A stretch of 64,000 nt of DNA, from NCBI RefSeq assembly GCF_034274695.1, contig NZ_CP128362.1, positions 3,164,501 through 3,228,500 of the forward strand, read 5' to 3'. This DNA is from Chitinophaga sp. LS1. Its GTDB lineage: Bacteria; Bacteroidota; Bacteroidia; Chitinophagales; Chitinophagaceae. The notes beneath the pieces were generated by a model that was given only the letters and a program-made list of their open reading frames with translations, was not told where the DNA came from and did no database searches. The position numbers and the translations under genes are program-made. Positions 33,621 through 41,503 of the stretch are shown piece after piece; position 1 is the first letter of the stretch; each line of letters begins with the position of its first letter.

Positions 33621-34964
33621 ATGATTATGCAACCGAATACCAAAAGGGTATGTGCATTACTGCCTGTTTTAATTTTTTCGATGTGTGCAGTAGCACAAAA
33701 ACCTTCCGATATTACAGCCCCAATTCATTTAACACTTGAACAAGTATGGGATAAAGCAGCACAGAACAACAAAAAAGTTCAGATGGCGCATATCCGTGTA
33801 CAAACCAGTGAAGAATCCCTGAAAGATGCAAAGGCAGAAAGACTGCCGGAGATTGATGTGAGTGGCGCTTATGCAAGAGTAACGAATATGCCTGTGTATG
33901 AAGATGGATTTTTTCATACACCTACGCAATATCCAGTGTTACACAACTACTACAAGGTTGGGGGGGATGCTTATTTCAATATATATAATGGAAATAAGAC
34001 CAACCTTGAAATTCAGAAAGGACAAACGGAACATGCTATAACGAAAGAACAAGAAAATCTGACGCTGTCTGAAGTAAAATTCAGCGCAGCGGTATGTTAC
34101 CTGGATCTGGTGCGCAGCTGCCGGTTCAAAGAATTAATAGCAAAGGATATAGAAGACCAGCAGAAACAGTTGGCCCACATCCAGGAACTACAGAAGAATG
34201 GTGTTGTACTAAAGAGCGATGTGCTGAGAGCACAATTGAGATTATCCCGGCAACAGATGGGGATGGTGCAGATAGATAATGATATTGCAATTGCCCGTCA
34301 GAGGTTGGCTATCCTGATTGGAGATGATGAAAATGAGCGCATAGATGCAGATAGTATGCTTACTGATGGCAATGCAATACCGGGAGCTTATGAAGAGTAC
34401 CTGAATATAGCAGGTACACATGCTTTCCAACTGAAGATTTCAGAAGGAGAATCAGAACTGAAAAAGCTAACGTTGAAGAGTGTAAAGGCAAATGTCTCGC
34501 CAAAGGTAGGACTGTTTGCAGAATACAATTTTTCGTATCCGCAAATCATGTTCTACCCTTACGCAGATGCGGCTTATGGATTAGGAATGTATGGTGTAAA
34601 AGCAAGCTTTCCTATTTCCTCCTTCTACCATAACAAGCACAAAGAAAAGGCCGCTGTCCTTGAATTAAAAAGAGAAGAAGTAGCGCACGAAGAAACCGGT
34701 GATGTAATCAGACAACAGGTAAAAGAAGCTTACCTCCGTTATCAGGAGGCACTGACGAGAATAGATGTGGCAGAGACCAACATCAAACAGGCAACAGAGA
34801 ACGCAAGGATTGTAAACAACACTTATTTTAACCAATTATCCCTCGTGACCGACCTGCTGGATGCAGACACACAAATGCTCCAGACCCGTTTTGACCTCGT
34901 TTCAGCAAAGATCGCAGCACGCGTACAATACTATCAATTACAAAAAGTAATAGGCAATCTATAA
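33621..34964 (+). CDS. TolC-family outer-membrane efflux protein
   Basis: The 447-residue product has an N-terminal signal peptide (ALLPVLIFSMCAVAQ) and no lipobox Cys at the cleavage site, unlike the RND partner at 26281. Two OEP repeats and long helices (EQENLTLSEVKFSAAVCYLD, LVTDLLDADTQMLQTRFDLV) are typical of TolC. It is the first gene of a three-gene operon with HlyD and MFS genes. The start overlaps the longest reading frame of the divergent AraC gene. Confidence 0.9.
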   Translation: MIMQPNTKRVCALLPVLIFSMCAVAQKPSDITAPIHLTLEQVWDKAAQNNKKVQMAHIRVQTSEESLKDAKAERLPEIDVSGAYARVTNMPVYEDGFFHTPTQYPVLHNYYKVGGDAYFNIYNGNKTNLEIQKGQTEHAITKEQENLTLSEVKFSAAVCYLDLVRSCRFKELIAKDIEDQQKQLAHIQELQKNGVVLKSDVLRAQLRLSRQQMGMVQIDNDIAIARQRLAILIGDDENERIDADSMLTDGNAIPGAYEEYLNIAGTHAFQLKISEGESELKKLTLKSVKANVSPKVGLFAEYNFSYPQIMFYPYADAAYGLGMYGVKASFPISSFYHNKHKEKAAVLELKREEVAHEETGDVIRQQVKEAYLRYQEALTRIDVAETNIKQATENARIVNNTYFNQLSLVTDLLDADTQMLQTRFDLVSAKIAARVQYYQLQKVIGNL

Positions 34965-34969
34965 TTATT

Positions 34970-36022
34970 ATGGCAAATTATGCAAAGACCGATAAGGTGA
35001 TAACCACTATCACCGGATGGGTAGCCGGTTTAATATTAGTGGGATTGGCGATATGGGGCATCATCACGCTCATGACCCTATATAAATTCGAAGAGACGAA
35101 TGATGCCCAGGTGGAAGAATACATTAACCCTATCACAAACCGGGTAGTGGGATATGTTACAAAGATCAACTACGAAGAAAACCAGGACGTGAAGAAAGGA
35201 GATACCCTGCTCCTGATTGACGACAGTGAATATAAATTACAGCAGCAGGAAGCCAATGCTGCACTGCTGAATGCAAAGGCACAGATCCAGGTAATGGAAT
35301 CAAGTATCTCTACAACAGCAAAAACAGCAACGGTAACACAGGCACAGATTGCGGCAGCGAAGGCAAAGTTGTGGAAGCAACAACAGGAAATGGACCGTTA
35401 CCAGAAACTGTTTGATGTGGAATCAGCGACCAAACAACAATTGGAAAATGTACAGACCGCACTGGATGTAGCGAAAGCTGATTACCAGACAGCGTTGAAT
35501 AACTACGCAGCGTCTGAATCGAAAGTAGGTGATATCAAAGCACAGAAGCAGGCGTTGCTGGCCGAAATAGAGCGTAGAGAAGCCATGCTGGGCCGAAATA
35601 CACTGGATGTATCCTACACCGTAATTAAAGCCCCATATGATGGCAAAATGGGCCGCCGTACCATCGAAGAAGGACAGCTGGTACAGGCAGGGCAGACACT
35701 GGCATTCATCGTGAACCAGACTGCCGGTAAATGGATAGTGGCCAACTTCAAGGAAACACAGGTGCGCCATATGCACATAGGACAGGAGGCAAAGATTGAG
35801 ATAGATGCTTACCCCGGAAAGATATTTAATGGCCAGGTAGAATCCTTATCTCCTGCTACTGGTTCCAGATTTTCATTGTTACCTCCGGATAACTCAACGG
35901 GTAACTTTGTGAAGATCGTACAACGTATACCAGTACGCATCAAATTGACTGACAAAGCAGATGCCGATTTACTACTTCGCGCAGGTATGAATGCAACTGT
36001 GAAGATTGCAAAAGCACAATGA
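34970..36022 (+). CDS. HlyD/EmrA-type membrane-fusion protein
   Basis: The 350-residue product has one N-terminal membrane helix (about residues 17-38), a biotinyl-lipoyl half (NRVVGYVTKINYEENQDVKK), a long coiled-coil hairpin (about 80-195), the second half (YTVIKAPYDGKMGRRTIEEG) and a C-terminal barrel. It couples an inner-membrane MFS pump to TolC. It lies 5 bp after the TolC gene and overlaps the MFS gene by 4 bp. Confidence 0.92.
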   Translation: MANYAKTDKVITTITGWVAGLILVGLAIWGIITLMTLYKFEETNDAQVEEYINPITNRVVGYVTKINYEENQDVKKGDTLLLIDDSEYKLQQQEANAALLNAKAQIQVMESSISTTAKTATVTQAQIAAAKAKLWKQQQEMDRYQKLFDVESATKQQLENVQTALDVAKADYQTALNNYAASESKVGDIKAQKQALLAEIERREAMLGRNTLDVSYTVIKAPYDGKMGRRTIEEGQLVQAGQTLAFIVNQTAGKWIVANFKETQVRHMHIGQEAKIEIDAYPGKIFNGQVESLSPATGSRFSLLPPDNSTGNFVKIVQRIPVRIKLTDKADADLLLRAGMNATVKIAKAQ

Positions 36023-37620
36023 CAAGAAAACTGACGATATTCAAACCATGGGCTACGGCTTCGGAATGGTTTATCAGGTTTGTGATATTTCTGAACCTGT
36101 TGCCAAACCTGCTGATGTTCGGTATCTCTGTATCCAGTGCCCCCGGTTCTGCGGGTTACTATGGCATAGAGCCGGCGGATGTACAGTATTCCATGGTATT
36201 GTTCTATGCTTCACTGGCAGGGTTCTTTGCATTGGAAAGGCGATTCTTTCAATACATTGCAACGAAGGAATACCTGTTGATGGGAGCGGTGATACAGATC
36301 CTGACTTCTTATGGATGTTATAAAACGCATAACCTGTATATATTACTGAGTCTGCGTTTTATACAGGGTATGGCGAACTGTATTTCATCATCTGTATGTA
36401 TTACATTAATCTTTAGCCGGCTGCGGAGTAATCGCCAAAGAGAGATCGGGTATTCACTTTTTTATATGAACCTGTTGTGTATTACAGCAGTTAGTGCACT
36501 GGTGACAGCGCCGTTATTAGATGCGTTTGATTACAATGTACTGTACAAGTGGATGATCTTTACTTATATACCTGGTACCTTGTTGTTGTTTGTGATGATG
36601 AACCCGGTGCGGTTGAATAAGCGGTTTCCCCTGTATCAGCTGGATTGGGCGAGTTTTGTGATATATACTACGGGACTGAGTTTATTAGGATATGTTCTGT
36701 TGTATGGGCAGCAGTATTACTGGTTTAGTGATAGCAGGATATTGCTGGCGGCTATAGGTGTAGTGGTATTGGGAGTGTTGCATGTGATGAGGCAGAAATA
36801 TTTGAAACGACCCTATCTTAGTCTGGATGTGTTTAAGAACAGGAACTATGTGGTGGGGATGGTGTTGATCTTCGTGTTGTACATCTGTAGAGGGGCATTG
36901 AATATTACGAATAACTACTTTACGGGGGTATTGGGTATGGATCCAACACATCTGTCTTATATCCTGATGGCGAATGTGACGGGAATTGTATTGGGCGTGT
37001 TAGTGAGTTCACGTATGATTATTACCAATGTGAAGATGAGATGGATCTGGTTGATTGGGTTTAGTTTATTGCTGGTGTTTCATCTGTGGATGAACTTCCT
37101 GTTTGCCACGATGGCGGATGCGGAGACTTTCATTGTGCCATTGATCACGCAGGGGATGGGTGCGGGTATGCTGATGGCGCCGTTGATTATCTTTTGTATT
37201 TCTTCAGTACCGGCGCATCTGGGTAGTACGGCTTCGGCTACGGGGGTATTTTTCCGTTTTGCTGGTTTTTGTGGCAGTATTGCGTTGATCAATTATTTCC
37301 AGTTGTATGAGAAGAGCAGGCATTATAACCGTTTTCTGGATAAGTTGACAACATTGGATCCTTTAGTGAATTCCAAATTGGGGGTGTATAAAGCAGGTTT
37401 AATGGCGAAGGGATTGCCTGCGGACAGGGCCACGAAAGCTGCAACAGGGTTGTTGTATCGTTCTGCGGATATACAGGCGCAGATCCGGTTTTCGATGGAT
37501 TATTATTATCTGATCAGTATAATGATCATTGGGGTGATATTGTTGATAGCTTGGATTCCATATTTGAATAAGACGGTGATAGATTTGAGGAGGAACCAAC
37601 CGGCGCCGGCGGCTTATTAG
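36019..37620 (+). CDS. MFS drug transporter, DHA2/EmrB type
   Basis: The 533-residue integral membrane protein has about 14 predicted helices, the DHA2 size. It starts with ATG overlapping the HlyD stop (ATGA) and is the pump of a TolC-EmrA-EmrB-like tripartite system. Segments such as RFIQGMANCISSSVCITL and GMGAGMLMAPLIIFCISSVP resemble the family's motifs in TM4-5 and TM11. Its stop overlaps that of the convergent gene. Confidence 0.88.
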   Translation: MTRKLTIFKPWATASEWFIRFVIFLNLLPNLLMFGISVSSAPGSAGYYGIEPADVQYSMVLFYASLAGFFALERRFFQYIATKEYLLMGAVIQILTSYGCYKTHNLYILLSLRFIQGMANCISSSVCITLIFSRLRSNRQREIGYSLFYMNLLCITAVSALVTAPLLDAFDYNVLYKWMIFTYIPGTLLLFVMMNPVRLNKRFPLYQLDWASFVIYTTGLSLLGYVLLYGQQYYWFSDSRILLAAIGVVVLGVLHVMRQKYLKRPYLSLDVFKNRNYVVGMVLIFVLYICRGALNITNNYFTGVLGMDPTHLSYILMANVTGIVLGVLVSSRMIITNVKMRWIWLIGFSLLLVFHLWMNFLFATMADAETFIVPLITQGMGAGMLMAPLIIFCISSVPAHLGSTASATGVFFRFAGFCGSIALINYFQLYEKSRHYNRFLDKLTTLDPLVNSKLGVYKAGLMAKGLPADRATKAATGLLYRSADIQAQIRFSMDYYYLISIMIIGVILLIAWIPYLNKTVIDLRRNQPAPAAY

Positions 37621-39143
37621 GTGGATGAAAATTGTTTTTCTGTAAGCAATAGTGAAAATGTCAGTAAGATGATCATTGGTAATACCTGGTATCGTAATAC
37701 TATCGGTGTAGCAAATACGCTAAAACCGAAGTTGATAATCAGGAATGCAATGGTTAATAGTATAGCAATTCTGAAGGTTACATGTTTCTCTTTTATTTTG
37801 CGGTCGGTCAGGAAGAAAAATGCGCAAATGGTAAAGTAAATATTCAATCCCATAAAGAAGAGGGGATAGGGCCGGAATATCCGGCCCTGAAAGTTAATAT
37901 CAGGTATCAGGGATATTTTATTGCTTTTTAGATCAAACCAGGTGACTGCTGGTTTCCATACATCCAGCTTACCAATATTATAAGAACCAAATTTCTCAAG
38001 ATAAGGATTGAAGTAGTTCTTCACATTAGGCCATAAATAATAACGGGAAAAGGCCATCGGATAATGCATGATCAACCATTTTCCATATGCATTGTAGACA
38101 GGAGACACAGAGCCCCAGGCCTGGAACCAACCTGGCGCTCCATTTAAGTTAGCCCTTCCATAACTAAGCATATAAGGTTTTAAGATAGCCTGTGGCACTT
38201 TAATAAAAAAGGTACCCGGTACAGCAGCAAGGTCAGCTTCAGTAGGTGCTTTTGCTTGCCAGAATACTTTTGTTACACTATCCAGCGTTCGGGTGTGTGT
38301 AGGTAATTCAGTGCTATCCACATTGATGTGTCCATACATATACAGGGCATTATTAGCAAGTTGCCACCCGCCAAATACAGAGAATTCGGCCGTTCCCGTC
38401 AGTTTTTTTGTTTCCTGCTGTGTATATATAATGAATGGAATAATCAATATCCAGGGTAGTAAAACGGCTACCAGTTTTAAATGCCATTTATAATCTGACA
38501 GCATGATAGCAATTACCGTCAGCAGCGGATAATAGATGGCTGTATAACGGATAGAAAACGCAAATGCAATCAGTACCGCATGAAAAATGATATTGCCAGT
38601 TCGAGGCCGGTGTAACATCCATAAGTATTGTGTGAACAATACAAGACTGATGGCACAAAAGATAGCATCACTTAGAATACAATTAGCCAGTACCAGAAAT
38701 ATTGGATTAAGAAAAAAGAAAATAAATAGCACTATGCTATAGATACGTGAAAGATGATATAGGTAACGTACTGTGAAGAAAAAATACAATAACGCAGTGA
38801 GCAGGATGAGGTACTGAATATATACCAGGCCCACATGCGAGGAGGTAAAGAGATGAATAAATGCAATAAACCTGGAATAACCGACAGGCCATAAATTGAC
38901 GTTCATATGGTAAAGGTTGGTATCAATATAACTATAAGAATCAGAAATGAAATCCGGGTAGGGATAAAAGTGTTTAAATACCATTAGCTGGATGAGCCCA
39001 ACAATAAAGGCAATCGACAGATACAGTCTATTGGTATTATTCTTGAATATGAAATAAAGGAAAGGTAGAGATGTTCCCATAGAACCAGTTGTAAGGTTTA
39101 AAAATGTTAGCCTGGTTAATGGGGATTCAGATAAAGTTAACAA
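37617..39143 (-). CDS. Polytopic membrane protein, glycosyltransferase-39-like
   Basis: The 508-residue product has about 11-12 predicted membrane helices. The first luminal loop carries FKHFYPYPDFISDSYSYIDT, reminiscent of the acidic catalytic loop of GT-C (dolichyl-phosphate-mannose-type) transferases, with a large periplasmic loop between the last helices. No closer family is recognised. The ATG at 39143 lies 14 bp from the start of the divergent lipoprotein gene; an in-frame ATG at 39080 (MGTSLPF) would leave more room for promoters. It is convergent with, and overlaps by 4 bp, the MFS gene. Confidence 0.6.
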   Translation of the reverse strand: MLTLSESPLTRLTFLNLTTGSMGTSLPFLYFIFKNNTNRLYLSIAFIVGLIQLMVFKHFYPYPDFISDSYSYIDTNLYHMNVNLWPVGYSRFIAFIHLFTSSHVGLVYIQYLILLTALLYFFFTVRYLYHLSRIYSIVLFIFFFLNPIFLVLANCILSDAIFCAISLVLFTQYLWMLHRPRTGNIIFHAVLIAFAFSIRYTAIYYPLLTVIAIMLSDYKWHLKLVAVLLPWILIIPFIIYTQQETKKLTGTAEFSVFGGWQLANNALYMYGHINVDSTELPTHTRTLDSVTKVFWQAKAPTEADLAAVPGTFFIKVPQAILKPYMLSYGRANLNGAPGWFQAWGSVSPVYNAYGKWLIMHYPMAFSRYYLWPNVKNYFNPYLEKFGSYNIGKLDVWKPAVTWFDLKSNKISLIPDINFQGRIFRPYPLFFMGLNIYFTICAFFFLTDRKIKEKHVTFRIAILLTIAFLIINFGFSVFATPIVLRYQVLPMIILLTFSLLLTEKQFSST

Positions 39144-39157
39144 AAATTTGAAAAACT

Positions 39158-39439
39158 ATGAAACAGATTATCATTCTTTCACTTGGCATACTACTACTAA
39201 GTAGCTGCGCTTCGGACTACTATGTAGCCGAACGCCCAGCCCCACCACCTGTAATCGTACAACCAGCACCTCCATACCCCGGGGCAGTCTGGATCGGCAA
39301 TGAATACAGATGGCGCAGTGGTCACTATTACTATGTACAACCTCATTATGTACGCCCACGCCCTAATCGTACATACGTACCAGGACGTTGGAACAGTGGA
39401 CCGCGAGGCCACTCCTGGCAAAGAGGCCATTGGCGTTAA
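39158..39439 (+). CDS. Small Pro/Tyr/Trp-rich lipoprotein
   Basis: The 93-residue product has a lipobox (LLLSSCAS, Cys17). The mature part has PPPVIVQPAPPYPGAVWIG and repeated aromatic/basic motifs (YRWRSGHYYYV, YVPGRWNSG, SWQRGHWR). This is the YXWGXW-repeat style of small envelope lipoproteins in many Gram-negatives. The function is unknown. It ends overlapping the convergent helical-repeat gene by 4 bp. Confidence 0.7.
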   Translation: MKQIIILSLGILLLSSCASDYYVAERPAPPPVIVQPAPPYPGAVWIGNEYRWRSGHYYYVQPHYVRPRPNRTYVPGRWNSGPRGHSWQRGHWR

Positions 39440-40911
39440 CCGTCGGCCTCCCGTTCAAATTTATCTTTCAATATCTCCTTTAATGGCTTTCTCAGGATCC
39501 TCGATTCTGTCCATGCCGAAAAATCAAAAAGCTGTAGCTGGTGTTTTTCATAAGGATCTTGCCTGATCTGCTGAAACACTGTCTGCAGCTTTTTCCATAA
39601 TGTAATTCTATGTACCATCACAGGAGATAACTCTCCTGCACTGAGAAATTTGATCATCGTCCGTTCTAACAAAAACGCACGTTTATTATCCGGTCGCAGA
39701 TACCGCCTGAAAGCCCGTGTTTCGTAACGGATGTATTCATAGTTGCCCAGTTCATATTGAATGAGCAGATGTACCAGCCGGAAAGTGCGGTAGAGGGGGA
39801 GTGTGCTGTACAAACTGCTTTGTTGTAGTACATGGTCCAGTGCATTGTGTGCATTGTTGATATCTCCATTACCAAGATATACCAGTGCACGTGATAAATA
39901 AATTTCTGCACGTTGTACGAGGGTGAGTAATTGAAAGTGTAAGGAAGGTAGTAGCTCCTGTTGTAAAGTGAGTGCGTGGTTAAACTCTCCACTATCAATA
40001 TGTATAGCTGGTGAATAGATAAATAACAACCGTACAATCATCACACTGAAATAACCGGAAGTAGCTTTGAATCTTAATACCTTATCCAAAAACAGCGACA
40101 ATTCTTTATATCTTCTTGCCGCCCGCAGACTATATAAAATTCCTTCTATCACCATCAGCTGCTCTCCCGGTGCTTCATACAAAGGCGCCGATTCATAAAA
40201 GTATTGCAACGCTGTCGTAAACTCTCCCGCCAGCAAGAAATAATTTGCCTGAAAGAGCAGATGTAATTTCTGATCTGTATTCACCAGTGCTTCCCGCGCA
40301 GCCATTTCATCTAATACCTGTCTTTCTACAGGCGTACGTGCAGGGCCGTTGTAGAGCCATTGATATCGTAGTTGTTCATAAAGCGCCTGTTGTTCCTGGT
40401 AGTTGTCCAACTGTTTGATGGTAGTAGCAATCTCTGCCTGTTTTTCTTTCAGTTCAATTTCATTGATCTCAGGAAAATTTAATAACTGCAGCAACTGCAT
40501 TTCCTGTTGCCGGCTCCATAGTGATAATATCCATTGTGCTTTCATGTCTGCCTGTTCTGTCGTCTTTTGTAATTGCTTCAATGCATCTTCATATAAGGAT
40601 CGTTCTACCAGTATCTCTGCTTTCAGCAGACCAGCTATCAGTGGTTCCCGCTGTAGCCGCATGTGAAGCAGACAATCCAGCAATACCTTATACAAATACT
40701 TTCCTGCTACGTCATAACTACTACCAGTATATTGTTGCTGAAAGGCAACTTTTGCTGCAGCAGGCCCGGAAAAAGAATGTCTGTCCAGCAGGTCAAATAG
40801 ATTGACATAATCTTTGTTCCCCTGTTGCATGGATGAATATAAACGGAAATACCTTTTTTCCGCTTTGGTAAGTGTACTAACAAGCCTGCCAAGCATATCC
40901 GCTTTAGCCAT
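39436..40911 (-). CDS. Helical-repeat (TPR-like) cytosolic protein
   Basis: The 491-residue, nearly all-helical product has no signal peptide or membrane segment. It has TPR-like pairs of amphipathic helices (LVERSLYEDALKQLQKTTEQ; FLLAGEFTTALQYFYESAPL). The N-terminus (LTKAEKRYFRLYSSMQQGNK) is shared by Bacteroidota hypothetical proteins of this size. No catalytic motif is seen. It is divergent from the SusC operon with a long shared intergenic region; a regulatory link is only a possibility. Confidence 0.6.
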   Translation of the reverse strand: MAKADMLGRLVSTLTKAEKRYFRLYSSMQQGNKDYVNLFDLLDRHSFSGPAAAKVAFQQQYTGSSYDVAGKYLYKVLLDCLLHMRLQREPLIAGLLKAEILVERSLYEDALKQLQKTTEQADMKAQWILSLWSRQQEMQLLQLLNFPEINEIELKEKQAEIATTIKQLDNYQEQQALYEQLRYQWLYNGPARTPVERQVLDEMAAREALVNTDQKLHLLFQANYFLLAGEFTTALQYFYESAPLYEAPGEQLMVIEGILYSLRAARRYKELSLFLDKVLRFKATSGYFSVMIVRLLFIYSPAIHIDSGEFNHALTLQQELLPSLHFQLLTLVQRAEIYLSRALVYLGNGDINNAHNALDHVLQQSSLYSTLPLYRTFRLVHLLIQYELGNYEYIRYETRAFRRYLRPDNKRAFLLERTMIKFLSAGELSPVMVHRITLWKKLQTVFQQIRQDPYEKHQLQLFDFSAWTESRILRKPLKEILKDKFEREADG

Positions 40912-41503
40912 AATTCAAGATGTTTTTTAATGTTCAGGGCATTTTTAACGGTTGCTCAACGTGATTATAAGAGGGTAGATGATTCGTCACTACAGCATCA
41001 TTAACGTGATCAAGGTTGATGTCGGAGACAAAATAAGTTAGATTTTCCTAAGGCAATAATAATGCAGCCTTCTTTCACATAGCATTGTCTGAATTGTATA
41101 GGTGTAAAACATAATTTGATACTGAATATCAAATAGATATAAGCCTGTGGTGGCCACCAAAAACGATTTTGGGAATGTCTGAACAGGTGGAAAAATGGTA
41201 TATTTTTTATCATACAGCTAACTATATTTGAGCTGTTATTCAGTGTTCCCGTTAAGTGCTATGAGCGTTTGTATTTCAACCTTAATCTAAAACATTTAAA
41301 CTGTAGCCGAATCATAAGTCCATTTCAGCAAACCTAAATAACCTTTAAAAAATGTATTTAAACTAAAACGCTAAATCGTTTTACAATCTTTTCCACGTTT
41401 TTGTATTCACGGGTCAGGTTCGTGTTGTTCACCCTATTATACTCCACGTATAACATTTAGCGCCAGGTGTAATCGATTACATCTTCTTTAAACATATTCT
41501 CAT
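40912..41503. other. Long regulatory intergenic region ahead of the SusC/D operon
   Basis: This 592-bp AT-rich stretch has no credible gene. It must contain the promoters of the helical-repeat gene and the ten-gene SusC/D operon. A TATATTTG at 41223-41230 (plus) matches the TAnnTTTG -7 consensus but has no good -33 element and would leave a leader of about 270 nt. No sigma/anti-sigma gene pair or hybrid two-component regulator, the usual SusC/D regulators, is adjacent. Confidence 0.4.
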
